Below, in pieces: positions 1-12,469 of a stretch of DNA of 64,000 bases (position 1 is its first letter; each line of letters starts with the position of its first letter). Under the pieces are notes generated by a model. It was given only the letters and a program-made list of their open reading frames with translations. It ran no database searches and was not told the DNA's origin. A program made the translations under genes and the position numbers. The DNA is from Heterobilharzia americana (lineage: Eukaryota; Platyhelminthes; Trematoda; Strigeidida; Schistosomatidae): NCBI GenBank assembly GCA_944470555.2, contig OX104127.1, positions 48,040,934-48,104,933 of the forward strand, read 5' to 3'.

Positions 1-339
1 NNNNNNNNNNNNNNNNNNNNNNNNNNNNNNNNNNNNNNNNNNNNNNNNNNNNNNNNNNNNNNNNNNNNNNNNNNNNNNNNNNNNNNNNNNNNNNNNNNNN
101 NNNNNNNNNNNNNNNNNNNNNNNNNNNNNNNNNNNNNNNNNNNNNNNNNNNNNNNNNNNNNNNNNNNNNNNNNNNNNNNNNNNNNNNNNNNNNNNNNNNN
201 NNNNNNNNNNNNNNNNNNNNNNNNNNNNNNNNNNNNNNNNNNNNNNNNNNNNNNNNNNNNNNNNNNNNNNNNNNNNNNNNNNNNNNNNNNNNNNNNNNNN
301 NNNNNNNNNNNNNNNNNNNNNNNNNNNNNNNNNNNNNNN
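1..339. other. Assembly gap (N run)
   Basis: All bases are N. The first LINE copy begins directly after the gap, so its extreme 5' end is probably hidden here. Confidence 0.99.
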
Positions 340-2545
340 TGACGTGGTGATCGGGCTTGCATATCACAATGACCCAACGAGATATGCTGGTGAAACACTT
401 GTTCCCTGGAGGTCCTACCATACCAGAAAGGTCTGTTGGATAGCAGTTGGACGTCAAAGCAGCTAACGTTGTGGTGTAAATTACTACACTATGGTGAGAG
501 TCTGAGGGCGAGGTCGTACTGGATGGGGTGTGACAGCAGTAAGGTGTTTCCCTTGGATGACCAGCAGTGCCATGCTGGTGCTGCTTTCTCAGTGGAAGGG
601 GGGGAGGTTAGAAAAGGTCGACCCCAAAAATAACACACTCCACCATGCCCCATGGTCTGTCGGGCCGGCGGTGTTGGTTCATTTGTCGTTTCTTTCCGAC
701 CATCCGGCCCCAAAAATACAAAGGTTCGAACTAATCATACACAAAAGGCTACGTGTGACGAGCCTCAAGCAGATGTTTGGCGGGCTCTGTGGTCACACAA
801 ATCTCTTTCAGGTACCTTAAGAAGAAATAACCTTCCACGGTGTGGGCAGCAGGGAAGTGTCAACCGCCCTCACAACTCTGTCAGCACTCAAGTTCCCTTA
901 GACTACTCTCCACTTCCCTTATCATTACCTTCTAATCTTCCTTCATGTTTCTCAATTAACGATACTAAATCATCTTCAGTTTCTCCTAGCTCTTTAGCCT
1001 TCGACAACGATCTGAGTCCACAGAACAGCATCACTGGTTTCCTTAAACCACTCTCCAAATTACATATTTGAGACTTCAATGTCCACACCCTCCATCAAAT
1101 TGGTCAACAAGTTTCATTGGCCAAGACTCTAGCAACTCGGGCATGGATGTGTGCTGTGTTTGTGAGACACGCAAACAGGACCCAAGCGCGGTTATTCACC
1201 TGACCTCTCCCGACCAATCTGGTGAGTCCACGGAATTCACCCTTCGAGTTTCTGCAGATTCGATAGCTAGCTCTCGTGGTCTTGCAGGTGTAGGTATAGC
1301 ATTAAGCACCAGGGCAGAAAACTCACTACTAGACTGGATCCCAGTTGATAGTCGCCTCTGCGCTATGAGGCTGAACGGCACAGTGAGAACTAAAAGGAAT
1401 AGTGAGACTCGCCGTTGTCTCTTTGTAATCTCTACTTACGCACCCACTGACTGTAGTTCGGATGAAGTGAAGGACGAGTTCTACCATGAACTGTCTAACC
1501 TCCTCTCGAAAGCCAAACGTACAGATGTAGTGGCTGTTGCAGGTGATTTCAATGCACAGGTGGGTAGACTGAGTAAGGCAGAAAGGCACTTAGGTGGAGG
1601 CACTTTTGGAATCCTGGCTGGACGTACAGATAACAGTGACCGCCTACTACAACTGCTCAAATAATGATCGCTTATTTTTAGCTAGCACAAATTTCAGACA
1701 TGAAGAAAGACACTGTCTGACGTGGCGTCCACCGAGCCCAACTCAGCGATGGACACAGACAGACCACATTGCCATCAGTCATCGGTGGAAGACCGTCGCT
1801 CCTTCCGGAGTACGTGTTTGGATAGCGACCACGCGTTGGTCCGAACGCGTATATACCTGCGTCTCAATGGACGTGGGAAACAGTTGGCAACAAAACCACT
1901 ACGAGTGCTGCTGAACAACGAAAACACCAAAGCTGTGTTCAGTAGAGAAAGTGACTAGGCAGTTATCGGATCAGAACACTATCACTCATCCAGAAGAAGC
2001 TTGGTGCCATCTCCAATCTGCAGTAAAAGCAGCGCTGAAGACCATAGCCGACTCAGGAAGAGTGGCTAAAAAGAGCCAGTGGATATCAGCAGCTTCTTCT
2101 GAACTAATGGGTGCACGTGAACTCATCTCTGCAGGCTCTGAGTACAAGCGCAACTTAAAAGTAGGTTGAAAAGAATTCTACGCAACGACCACGAACAGTG
2201 GTGAGCAGCGAAGGCTAAAGAGATGGAAAAGGCAGTGGCGATTGGTAACAGTAGACAGTTGTTTAGACTTATTAGGGAAACTGGGGGGAAAAGGTTAACA
2301 ACGGTTAGTGAGGCTATAGCAGAGAAAGACGGATCTGTGACTCACTCTTAGAGGAGGCGACTGGAGCAATGGGCAGAACACTTTGAGGAACAGTTTAACT
2401 GGCTTCCAGCCACCATTGCGTTACCCGCTATCCAGTCGGATCCTAAATGGAACATTGAGATATGCTCCCCAACACTTGCAGAAATCGAGAAAGCGGTCAG
2501 TAATCGGGAACGAGGAGGAGCAGCAGGACGTTGGAAGCCACAATT
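340..2545 (+). mobile_element. RTE-clade LINE, 5' part with endonuclease, truncated
   Basis: The sequence matches the full-length minus-strand LINE at 58498-62433, from its 5' UTR (TGACGTGGTGATCGGGCTTG) through the apurinic-type endonuclease and into the linker before the reverse transcriptase. Visible endonuclease features are CCVCETRKQD, VGIALSTRAEN, VISTYAPTD, GDFNAQVG near 1545, the DHIAIS motif near 1760 and LDSDHALV near 1820. Several frame breaks exist, for example at 1662, where a small deletion replaces the LCSDNRLFL segment. Homology stops near 2545; the reverse transcriptase is absent. Confidence 0.85.
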
Positions 2546-2633
2546 TAGTGGGTGACATAATCTGGTGGATAAAGTTACGAAGGGTTGCTAACAAATCTGA
2601 TTTATGTAAGTTATTCAGTAGATGAATTAAGAA

Positions 2634-2636
<3 letters not shown>

Positions 2637-2708
<72 letters not shown>
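2637..2708. repeat. (TA)n microsatellite
   Basis: About 36 uninterrupted TA units, seen directly. Confidence 0.98.
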
Positions 2709-2710
<2 letters not shown>

Positions 2711-2739
2711 GTGGTGTTTTGAAATTTCTGATTAAGGAT

Positions 2740-3255
2740 TGTCAGTAGGAAAGTTGGCGGATAGATCAGTCGTTGATAAGTAACAGATAGGTGAGGTGAA
2801 ATGGACGTAGAAACTATCATAAAAGTGCACTGCTTGTAAGGGAGAAGAAAATGTTGAACAATGAATCAGTAGAAAGCTGTGAGTGTAGAATACATCTACG
2901 CCATTGTGACCCATTTTCACCCATATCATCAAGGATCTCCAACCTATGATTCCTATCGCCTCAGGAACCCCAGCCAAACAATTGACATGGCTCAAAACCA
3001 CATTCAGAGACTTCATGAATCGGTTCCATGTCTTGATCCGAGCACTCTGAGCCTCCTTCCTACTCAATTCTACTTTGGCTAGCATTGCGCGTTGAGGTAG
3101 GAAATGGCTTGGTATGCACCATACACGCCTAAGCTACTTCACTTGGTGATGGCTTACAACTTCCTCACCACCTGACTTGGGCTGTTTTCCTACTTACTGT
3201 TCGCCAAACTTCGATATTGCTTACACGATGATTTCAATATACGTGAATAATTACT
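2740..3255 (-). mobile_element. RTE LINE 3'-end fragment (inverted partner of 20037-20396)
   Basis: Minus-strand translation gives MLAKVELSRKEAQSARIKTW, NRFMKSLNVVLSHV and AIGIIGWRSLMIW, the C-terminal tail shared by the RTE copies here (compare TKTWHQCMKSLTVGLSHV in the full-length copy). Positions 2886-3251 are almost identical, in opposite orientation, to 20037-20396; the other copy lacks a 10-base ATTTTCACCC block. Confidence 0.75.
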
Positions 3256-3259
3256 ATTT

Positions 3260-5225
3260 ATTGACATACTTGTTATTTTCCTCGACCAGCTAGGTGCAAA
3301 CGCATGCATCTGCGCTTTTGCCTCGAGTTCAAGTAGTTACTCTTGAAAGGGTTGCAATTCCCCACCGCTTCTCTCTAACCTTGTCCTATAGGATTATGAT
3401 GTATGTGTGTCTGGCTTTGGTTTGATTTCGTGGGATGCTAGATGAGATAATGTCTCTTCTCATGTTTAAAGTCAGTGCAAGCCGGACTCATGTCATTCTC
3501 AGAACAGAATTGCTAGAGTTGATCACCGTTATCCGTTTGATGATAAGATATGCCGTATATACCTCTATGATGCTTTTCAGATTAGCTCAGCTTCCGTGAT
3601 GAAGCGTTGAATTGGCGTTTTACTATTACCTTATATGAATGTTTTGTTTCATGAAGCGGAATTGATTGTTCTTGATGAAATTCCTCCTTTGTATCACCCG
3701 AACTGCTATCGGCAAACATATACGCAGAAATCATTAGTTAGGGATCGAAGAGTATCGCTACTCGTCACAGTTCCTACAAACCCATTCAGTCGAAAAGCAC
3801 TTAGGTGGCTGTTGACTACTGTGTAGTCGAAAAGCGCATTTTCTTAAGAACTGAGCGCTGTACCTACACTAGCGAAGAAAATCTGCAGATTTACCACATT
3901 GACCGAATTGGATCCAGTCATTAGGCACATTTATGTTCTACATGCAGCATGCACCCATGGTTTGAAATTCCAGTTTTGGCAAGAATTGCTCGTTTTCTTA
4001 TTTGGCACAGGGTTTGTACGCCGACAACTTCAATGTAAAATTGTCCGTATAGTTTTAAGAAACTAGAAATGGTGTTTTGTTGACTTTGGTTATTAGAACT
4101 GGTCTCAGAGTGAGAGGTTGAAGTTGTAAAGGTTTAATATCGGTACCAGGAAGTGAAGGTAAGGGAGACAACAAAGGCAAAGAAAGTAGGTTATGGTTAA
4201 TTAGGCTTCGTATGCTTCATGAAGCCTGTTCTTAGTCGGTGCTTCACTGCTGCGCAGATCATAGCAGTTGTTTGTGCAAGGAGAAAATGGATTGTTTGTG
4301 TTCGACTACAGAGCTCAAAGAGCATCTGCCTGAGCCCGGTTACACGACCTTTTAAAAGTGTTAGATTGAGTATGCTACCACTATAGCTCTTTTTTACATT
4401 TATTGTACGGTGGAATAGTATTATTTACTAATGATACTTCGAGCAGGATCTGTTACTCGCAACTGTATCAAGGTAACCACACAACTCTCTGGTGTTTTTC
4501 TTTCCATTCATTTAATTGGTAATAAACCTTTCCACATATCCGGAATTGATGTTACTTCCGTCTTATTACATGCGTCGTTTCAATAAACAAAACTTCACTT
4601 ATAAATCTGTTTCTTCATATGCCCTGGTTATTTTTTTAAAGGATATTCACTTTATCTCATCCTGTTACATGACAAAATGCTTGGCTATGCTCGAGCTGTT
4701 TTTTAGATTTCTTATCTTATTAGACCATACCATTTCATATTTGTCTAGTTTTCTATTTTCTGCCAACCTAATTGATCCCGCTTGTCTAGTTTTACCTATG
4801 TATTTGATCTCAAAGTTATTGGATGGAATTTGTGAGACAAAACAGTTTTGTTGAACAGGATTCCGTAGCCGAGAAAGTTTATTTCTAATTGAGTTTGTAG
4901 GCTTAACCACCACTCTAATTCTAGCCTTAGTAGTAATCCTACATAGAGCTTCTGACTTTCTCTCTGAGGTAAAATTTATGGGGTTCTAAAATTCTTCCCC
5001 GTCGTTTTATGATTAACACAGTCTGTGTCTGTAATTGTATTATTTGTAGTATTTTTCTTACTACTTTTTTTTTCTCTGCATACGGTTGTAAGCAATAAAT
5101 TTTGCTTTAAACGTCATTTATAAGTAATACTGTTTCTCCGTGTAGTATATGTAAAATGAGAATTATAATTAGTGTTAGATTGTGATTTAATTGTGCTAGT
5201 ACATTTCAAGAAAAGTGCATGCCAC
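3260..5225. other. Unassigned non-coding stretch
   Basis: No conserved reading frame, clear repeat or RNA gene is recognised. Short open frames have no coding character that I can support. Confidence 0.5.
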
Positions 5226-5229
5226 TGTT

Positions 5230-5562
5230 ACTAGCATGCTGCAAAGCAGAGGGAAGTGTAATATTTTTGGGGTGATATTCTCTGCCCCTTTTTCCACAGA
5301 AAAGGCAGCATTAGCATACACTATTGGTCATCCATGGAAAACACCTTACTGCTATCACTTCCCGCTCACTCAGCAGTACAACTTTTCACTCGAAAACCCA
5401 ACGTAACGTGGCTGTTTACGCTGCAAAGGTAATTACTTTTTCTCCTGCTACCATCCAACAGTGTTCTGGCATGGTAGGACCTCAAGGAACAAATGATGCT
5501 ACCAACATAGCTCGTTAGGTTATTGTGATATACAGGTCTGACCACCACGTCAAGGTAGGTAG
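5230..5562 (-). mobile_element. RTE LINE 5'-UTR fragment
   Basis: On the minus strand the segment starts with GACGTGGTGGTCAGACCTGT and follows the LINE 5' UTR: the tract ending CATGCCAGAACACTGTTGGA, the AAGTAATTACC motif and the AGCAGTAAGGTGTTTTCCAT block, as in 340-640 and in the minus-strand copy at 62433-61900. It covers only the leader, with no endonuclease. Confidence 0.75.
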
Positions 5563-5569
5563 CAGCTGA

Positions 5570-6685
5570 TTGTGAAAGATGATCAGCAATACAAATTACT
5601 TAACAGTATGATAAATTAAACTCAGTAGGTAAGAATAATCAAAATTTCGTGCAAACAGGGAAAAGTTCATTCAAAAGAATATGAAAACATTAAGTTATTA
5701 GGATGAAGAGAAACTATCGTTTCAATTTAGTTGTCTTTTTGAAAGTGTGTTAGGTTTCCGATCACTTCCGATCATTTTCGCTGTGTTGTTCTCTTCTCTT
5801 TCGACCATACAATATAGAAAAGTCAACTTTTTAAAACCTGATTTAATCCTCTTTGAGAATCCAACACTTTTTTCAATACTTCATATGTCATTCAAATTCA
5901 TGCGAAATATTACGTTTTACAACAAAAGTGTGTCACGTCAACTCGGGGAAATGCCGACTGGTGTATAAATGACTCAAGCTTTGTGGAAAATTAGCAGTTA
6001 TTGTCGGACAAGCAGTACGCTTCCAACAGTTTCTGACAATTATCATACTTCTCTTTGTTCATTGCTTGGTTGGCATCTGTATCACACAGAATTTAATATT
6101 ACGAAAGTATGCAGAAATAAAAGGAAAACAACCTAAATAGAACGAGCAAATACATCTGCATTCAGTGGTTCCTACTTAAACAGAGAATAAAAGGAACTGT
6201 CTTAATTATTTCTGTTAACTTCTTTTTAGAACACTATATGCTGATGCCTTGATTCACTTAACTGTTTGATCTCTAGGACTTCAACCAAAAAATCGAGTTT
6301 GTTCAACTGTACAGTCGTTCGTTGTTATAATCATTATATGAACTAAGCACCTCTCTAATGAATTGTTCTTAACATAGAAGCCACTAAGATAACAACTATA
6401 AAACTTGCTCTCTGTAGCTGGTATTTTTAATCAGTTCCACTTATTGAATGATTATTTTTATATTGCTCAAATATACAATCATATCTCAGAATTACTTACT
6501 TGATTCTATTACCGATTGAAAGTAATCTAATGGCGATAATGCTGAAGCGTCAAACACTGTTCTGGGGGTACTTAGTGACTTACAAACGCTAACATAGAGT
6601 GAAATTGCTTGCATTGTACATCCAACCCATTACAAAGAAACTTCACAGAAATTGACCAACTAATCTCCAAGCTTCCTAAAAGCTA
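5570..6685. other. Unassigned non-coding stretch
   Basis: AT-rich sequence with no feature I can support. Confidence 0.5.
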
Positions 6686-6689
6686 GTAG

Positions 6690-7150
6690 CACAGTATCTT
6701 TATATAAATTAGTGAGATTCAGCGAATAGCGTGGCTTGATTAAATGCTTATTTAGCAGGAAAGATGGCATTTGTACCGACGACTTAATGGAAGACAAATC
6801 TAAGTTGTTGATGACAACACAGACACATTGGCTACCCGCTGAAATTTATTAACAGGTGCAAAAGTTATCTAGCGTTCAAAAGTATTCACTGTTTAATTCC
6901 CAAGACAGATGTCTACATCTCTTTACCATTTAGAGGTGATTCACATAACTGTATTATGGAAAAAAGACTTAGATCAATCGTCTGTGAAACATATTATGCA
7001 GCCAAAGTCATGACTGTGACAAAGACAAACAAGCTATATCCCACACAAACCGAAACAGCACGTAAGCAATTGTACCATATCCCAGTGTATTCATCTATTT
7101 ACACGTGTGTGGACAGATACTTAGGAAGAAGTAATTGTGATATTTATTGA
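6690..7150 (+). mobile_element. Penelope-like/GIY-YIG retroelement remnant
   Basis: Translation of 6880-7150 includes PFRGDSHNCIMEKRLRSIVC, TYYAAKVMTVTKTNKLYPTQ and IYTCVDRYLGRSN. The last piece resembles a GIY-YIG nuclease start (Y-x-C...YxGR), and the preceding RLRSxVxxTYxAAKV block is, from memory, typical of schistosome reverse-transcriptase elements with such a C-terminus. The upstream part has several stops, so it is a dead fragment. Assignment to Penelope-like elements rather than another clade is an inference. Confidence 0.5.
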
Positions 7151-7159
7151 AAATAGTTG

Positions 7160-8350
7160 AAGATATACCTAATTAACTTCAAAAATATGTGAACTAAACA
7201 CATGCGATGGGCGTGGATAACAAAAGTCCATTTTTATCTATTGGGATGACTCTAAAGGCTACCTTAGCAACTGATGAGACTGCCAATTACATTCCTTTAT
7301 TTTATGGCAACGTACTTTTCAAGGTGAAATATCAAAGCCTGATTGGTCATTTCAACAGTTGTTAGAGTGACTTTTGAAGTCACTCCAGACATGTATTAAA
7401 AACGAGTTATAGGATAGGGATGAAAACAGCCTTTAAAGTGTTACTTAGTAGCTGCCAGGGCCAAGCGATTAAAGTTATTGAAGCTCTAGCCATTTGTAAA
7501 TGTAAACCCTTTTTATGCATGCAAAAGCAATTCACACTCACTTTAAAACCTACCTTGGTAGTATTGATATTAGTTTTCATACGAAGAGTGATGTGATTTA
7601 GATTTTGTTTTTGTTCTCTGCTTTCCATTCTCATTTTTTCTATTGACGTGATTGACCCTTTTCGTGGATTTTTATAAAAAAAGTTCAACAGGTCCATGTA
7701 TGATTATATTGTTTGAAATTATTGTGCTAATACATCGCACATGCTCCAGATAATCTTCTTCTCATCATGCTGTTTAAATCTATCTATGGGACTAAGTGCT
7801 TTAAACTTGAATTTTTTAGCCGTAATTCAAATTTACAATGTACATCTATGGTTAAGGGTTTTCATGTTTCGCCTCGAAAGATCTGCTACTGGATTTAGCA
7901 CAAAGATGTTCATAGAAAACCAGGACAACCTATTGAGGGGAGGTTAGCACACCAAGAATCTTTCTGCATGACTTGAGGTCACCTAGTTCAAAGTTCCCAG
8001 TTGGTTCCTGAAATACAAATGTGTCCTGATGAGTTCATTTCTTTCTTTAAAGGCTGATTGCTGCTTCGTATTCAGCTTTATAAATAAATCATTAACATGA
8101 TTATTTTTGGAAGACAGACTTTCCTACTGGTTAATTTTCATATATTTTGGAGAGTTTAATGTTATGTCTCGAAAGTGTATCAAAAAAATATTATATAACT
8201 ATGTTGAAGTGAATAAATTAGTAGCTTGAAAAACACATGATGGTGTTTGTCAATAAACTGTGATTCTCCTTGTTTATAAACATCAGTGTGTATAGTAATG
8301 AATGTAATAACTTAACTTTTACTATCGATTTGTTTTTAAAATTCCTCTTG
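7160..8350. other. Unassigned stretch before the first UBXN6 exon found
   Basis: No missing UBXN6 N-terminal exon and no clear repeat could be identified here. Confidence 0.45.
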
Positions 8351-8354
8351 ACAG

Positions 8355-8465
8355 TTCACACAGAGACCTCTACTCAAGGTGGTGAAAACCTGTGGCATCA
8401 ATCAGTTGAAGTAGAACCCACACAGCAACACATAGTGAATGCAGAAAAACCTGCAGTTATTTCAA
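8355..8465 (+). CDS. UBXN6: UBXN6-like exon, linker upstream of the PUB domain
   Basis: The exon follows a TTGACAG acceptor and ends at a GTAGGT donor. It needs one base from an upstream exon and leaves one base, which with the AA at 17292-17293 completes a Lys codon, so the phases agree exactly. It encodes about 37 residues, rich in Gln, Glu and Thr, ending ..EKPAVIS. The family has a low-complexity acidic linker with a closing hydrophobic stretch at the same place before the PUB domain. It is weakly conserved, so the call rests on phase, splice sites and position rather than on motifs. The upstream exon was not located. Confidence 0.65.
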
Positions 8466-8544
8466 GTAGGTTATTTTTCGACTATGTTTGCTTTCAGCCA
8501 TCTATTGAAATCAAGTAATGATTTTCAGAATACCTTGGGAAGAC

Positions 8545-8960
8545 TATAAATCAGTTCTGTGTTTAACATTCCCGTAGACAACTTTGCTAACGAGGAGGGC
8601 TATGAGATAATAATGATAATAAATGAAAGTTATTTCAAGTTGGTATTCATCATGGACTGACATCAGCTGGCGAAACATTGAAAACCTGGGAACACTGGAC
8701 GTCTGTTTCGTCCTAGTATGGGATTCCTCAGCAGTGCGCATCCATGATCCCTCCAGAGATCGAACACAAAACCTTCAGGTTCTGTAGCCAGTACGTTTCG
8801 ATTAAACCACTGGGTTGAAAACCAGTAGTCCATCTTTCCAACTTCTGTCGCGATATAGTGCGATCCCCATCCAATACCACCGTTGAGTAAATGTCCTGAA
8901 GGTCGACTTGGTTGGTCCCGCTGGTCACGACTTCTCACTGAAACCTAGGGAATCACCTCT
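8545..8960 (-). mobile_element. SINE-like repeat with hammerhead-like 3' block
   Basis: On the minus strand the tail of the repeat carries GCACTGCTGAGGAATCCC, then ACTAGGACGAAAC, and finally ATTATTATC-type simple sequence. The CTGCTGAGG...GGACGAAAC arrangement recalls the hammerhead core CTGATGA...GAAA with a short stem, but the core is altered. Related blocks occur near 12600, 18030 and 56190. It lies in the intron directly after the 8355-8465 UBXN6 exon. Confidence 0.55.
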
Positions 8961-9435
8961 TGAAGCCAGTCATCAATGAACACTTATTTGGAGGTTTGAT
9001 AAATATTAACCTGTAATCAATAAATGAATACCCACAAGCCAACTTGAAAGTTATTTGCTAAATAGAGTGCTGGTCTTCCACCTTACTAGTCGAACAACAA
9101 AATTTACTGATGAGCTTTTAGGTGGTGAAATATCACAGTACTGCATGAGAATACATTTTATAAGATAATCCTGAAGTAGAACAAATAGTTCAGTGAAGGG
9201 AATTCTTTGCAATGAATTTATTTTCAAAAGCTTTCATATATTCCATGTATATGCATTTTGTATGCTGGCAAAACCGTGTATTGATTTTATAACTCACAAA
9301 TCATTATTGAGAGCATCTCTAACTCGCACGCATGCATAGACACTAAGACTGAAAATCACTTATAAGGTTGTACAACCCTTAAAATAAATTCGTTGGATAT
9401 TGTGTCCTTCACTGAACTATTTGTTACGTGATTTA
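8960..9435. other. Unassigned intronic stretch
   Basis: No coding, RNA or repeat feature recognised. Confidence 0.45.
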
Positions 9436-9439
9436 TTGA

Positions 9440-9610
9440 GTATGTTCAGTGTACATAAACCCCAATGTGGTTAAAAAAATCAAAAAAGGATTTTTTTGAA
9501 CGTTTCGCTGTGTAAACCAGAGTTTCTTCAGCAGGTTGTTCAAATTTTTATTAATAAGTATTAAAACGAACTTGACGCTCAATTTTTCCAAAACTATGGT
9601 CCGAATATTT
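9440..9610. repeat. Dispersed repeat end, probably Penelope-like terminus
   Basis: The block TGAACGTTTCGCTGTGT, followed by a GTTTCTTCAGCAGG block and an AT-rich tract, recurs at 18500-18640, where it precedes a Penelope-like coding remnant. The shared order suggests a terminal region of the same family. Strand of the element is not certain. Confidence 0.5.
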
Positions 9611-10189
9611 TAAGCCTGGATGCCACTTGATTATAATGATGCAGAGGGTCGAGGAGAATGTAGTAATCAAAACGAAACCTGCTAATGATTTGAAAAGAGT
9701 GTTTACCTTATTTGTAAGGTACGTATAGGTGTATAAGTAATGATCAAAGTATATCGATTTTGCGTGAAATGCTAAGTTGTTGATAACAACCTTGTAATAA
9801 TTAACATTATTTACTATCCAACATCAAGTGAATGACTTAGTGGTACACTATCTGGGTTCCTACCTGTTTTCTCACTCCGCTCTCAATTACTGCACTTACT
9901 TTGTCTGAGATGATCTGTAGTTAGTCCGGCTTAAGTGAAGTTTGAATGAGAAGATCAACTTGTGGATTAGAAGTGCGATTTTCCGAGTGAGAACGTGCCT
10001 AATTGTGAGTCAAATGATTCATTCGATCCATACAATTTAAATTAAACAAGGTTTCACCTGTTTCTGTCTCAAAGTATCCTCACCACTGGCATGTACGTTG
10101 GGAAGATTTAAGGTAGATATATTTATGGACTACTGGAGACTTACCAGAAAATTAAAAATTCCCACTTCATATATTGAAAGTCAAATATG

Positions 10190-10560
10190 AGCTAAGAATA
10201 TTCTTTTCAAGGGTGAGATTAAATCCACTAAAAGTTCTATACTAGCACATCTAAAAGACACAGGACACCATACCACAGCTTTTACTGTAATACACCATGT
10301 TTCGACGACTCTACTGTGTGACATTCGCTTACGTATTCTTCACATGGAGGAAGCCGTAACTATAAGATCAACGAAGCCTAAACTTTTTATTCAAAAAGAA
10401 CACGTTCAAGCTCTACTCCTCCCTTGGCTTTCTATTGGCTACACGATATTCCCTCAACCCTTTTGTTTCTCTGTTAATTTTCATTTCTGCTTTCGTCCCC
10501 GCTCTCTTTTCTTTTTCAAATAAAAAACGAGATTATTATTATTATTGCTATCATTTTAAC
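10190..10560 (+). mobile_element. Penelope-like/GIY-YIG retroelement C-terminal remnant
   Basis: Translation around 10215-10430 gives IKSTKSSILAHLKDTGHHTT followed by AFTVIHHVS and later KLFIQKEHVQALLLPW. The S-x-I-x-x-HL-x-x-(T/S)GH block and the terminal QKxxVxxLxLPW are the usual end of GIY-YIG-bearing retroelements in flukes, from memory. A TTATTATTATTATT microsatellite follows near 10530, as expected for a retroelement tail. Confidence 0.55.
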
Positions 10561-10699
10561 CAGAATTTTCTCCCGTCTTATTATAATAAACCTTTAGAAT
10601 TCCTGTTAAAATTATTTTTCATATCATTATTACTCTCATTATCTTAGACGTTTCACATAATCATCTTATGATCACATATCCACTCCATTTGTAGAAAAC

Positions 10700-10980
10700 G
10701 ACAAGACAGAGACGAAGGAAGGAATGTTTATTATTGACATCTTGTGCAGTAGTCATTAAATATTGTACACCTTCCACTAAGACAGTCATTTGCATAATGT
10801 GCTTCATTTCTCCTTCTGCATCCATCTTGATTTCTTAATAAGCTCACATTATCTCTTGTGTTTCTCTGGGCATAATCCTTACCCATTGCTGGTACTTCCC
10901 TATGATTTCTACCGCCTTCTCAACATATACTACTTATATCCATTCTGATCAGCAACGTCCACTACACATTCCTGCCCTTA
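10700..10980 (+). repeat. Dispersed repeat, possible solo LTR (partner at 24563-24828)
   Basis: The stretch aligns with the reverse complement of 24563-24828: both carry ACGAAGGAAGGAATGTT, AGTACACCTT-type sequence, the TCTCTATGATTTCT-type block and TACTACTTATATCCATTCT, then AGCAACGTCCACTACA. Flanks differ, so this is a mobile family. No coding content is visible; a solo LTR is one possibility but has not been shown. Confidence 0.55.
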
Positions 10981-11311
10981 GCTAAATTCATGTCGTTCTT
11001 TGTAGTAACCACTCACTCGATACAATGCAACCTTGAACTGTATTATTAATTTTCATTCCTCAAACGTCTGATCACCAATCAATTGACAGAGTTTACGCCC
11101 AACTCATCACCACAATTGACATGCATATATAAATTACACTACCATCTGCAAACATAAAGAATCAAATATAAATAATTCCTTACCAATTCCTAAATCCATC
11201 CACCGTAAATTCTGGCTGTTAACATGTTATCGTTTTGACTATCTGAGATGGCCATGATAGTTGGGCAAAACCCATGGTGATTGAGGTAAAATAAAAATCT
11301 GGTCATCAGTC

Positions 11312-11386
11312 GGACTTCGTAGCGCAGTTGGTAGGGCATCGAACCAGAAACCTGGTGGTTGCTGATTCGAGTCCGGTTGCAGTCCA
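11312..11386 (+). tRNA. tRNA-like sequence, probably a pseudo-tRNA or SINE head
   Basis: Seventy-five bases show a near-complete acceptor stem (GGACTTC with GCAGTCC, one mismatch), an A-box-like TAGCGCAGTTGGTAGGGC and a B-box-like GATTCGAGTCC. The anticodon arm does not fold with a normal seven-base loop (ACCAG/CTGGT enclose only four bases), so no anticodon is assigned. It is more likely a degenerate tRNA or a SINE head than a working tRNA. Confidence 0.45.
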
Positions 11387-11689
11387 AATTTTCACTTAAC
11401 CTTCAATCATCACCTAGTATTAACATATTGACGAAACTGATTTTATAACTGTAGAACTTGATGAAAAGTTATTGAAAAGAATATTCTTCGTTCTTATTTG
11501 ACTTACCAGAAACTCCACATCTCTAAAGTTTATTATTGCCAACACGGCTGTCTATGAAAGACATCATTGCACTCTAATGCGTAGCTTACTAACAGATATG
11601 TGTTAGTGATTGTTTCAGAAGTTTCATCTTTATACCTTTGATTTTTAACTGCTACTCGGTAAATGATGCGAATATTACCATGTCAACTG

Positions 11690-11890
11690 TTATGATGAGT
11701 AATGATGGATAGTGGGTAGCAGTGAGATTTAGGACACGCGCTCTGTCCTATTATGGACTCTTCGGCTGGATTTACCTGGCTTCCAGGGAGTGATGTTCTG
11801 ACTAAGACTGCAACCCAGCAGGAATCGCTTCAAACGCCAAAACGTTATCTACTAGACCACCGAGTCGCGATAGCCACCTCTTGTTCGACG
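11690..11890 (-). mobile_element. Sm-alpha-like SINE with decayed hammerhead
   Basis: On the minus strand the order is tRNA-like GGTGGTCTAGTAGATAACG, a B-box-like region, ATCCAGCCGAAGAGTCC and ATAATAGGACAGAGCGCG, then CACTGCTACCCACTATCCAT. This follows schistosome Sm-alpha retroposons, whose ribozyme reads CTGATGAGTCC...GGACGAAAC. Here the core CTGATGA has become CCGAAGA and GAAA has become AGAG (about 11726-11771), so cleavage is not expected. Confidence 0.7.
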
Positions 11891-11999
11891 GATATAGTTT
11901 TAATGTTCTTGCTTGTAGTTATCCCATCGTTGACTAGACCGAATTTACCGGTCTTCATTCAGAGAATGATAAACGAATAAAACCTATACAGCACCCTTG

Positions 12000-12155
12000 T
12001 GCACGTTAGTGGAGTAGTCACTGGGCGACACCTTTTGTTTGAGAGTTATTGATACTTACTACCTGGAAACCCGAAACTCAGTAGGTGGAGTACTGATCAA
12101 ACCTGTGACTCATTGGTTAAAAGTTAACGGCTTTAACCAATGACCCACAGCTCCT
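12000..12155 (-). mobile_element. tRNA-derived SINE (family A), decayed
   Basis: Reverse-complement order of family A: tail near 12000, then ACTACCTGG, CTCAGTAGGTGGAG, a weak B box and ACCAATGACCCACAGCTCC at the head. Confidence 0.6.
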
Positions 12156-12469
12156 ATCAAGAAATAATTCAGGCATTTGAGTTCGATAGGCAAATACTAT
12201 TCATGCCGTTACTTCTAGTGATAACACTATGGGAAGCAGTATAATGGAAGAATATAAGCTTTATACTTCCACTGAAAGTATTATCAGGAGTTTAATAAAA
12301 GTCTTACATATTAGTGAACGAGCGCAGTAGGTAGTTGTTGTAGCGATCTATTCAGCTATTGTATCGAGGAGTATTAATTATTTCTGTTGAACATAATTAC
12401 TTAGTTTCTTTTATTGGTACTTGTTTGCACCATTGAATGCAAATTTAAACTGCCATGTTTTGCCGAATT

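Noticed and set aside
436..1088. Open frames of 60-140 codons on both strands in the first LINE leader
   Set aside because: They lie in the LINE 5' UTR shared by several copies and differ between copies; no sign of selection for coding.
3635..3826. 63-codon frame as a UBXN6 5' exon
   Set aside because: No family motif and no matching phase-1 donor was identified.
10435..10647. 70-codon hydrophobic frame
   Set aside because: It is read through a retroelement tail and a TTA-rich microsatellite; composition explains the hydrophobicity.
11312..11386. Functional tRNA gene
   Set aside because: The anticodon arm does not form a seven-base loop, and the D and T stems have mismatches; kept only as a tRNA-like sequence.
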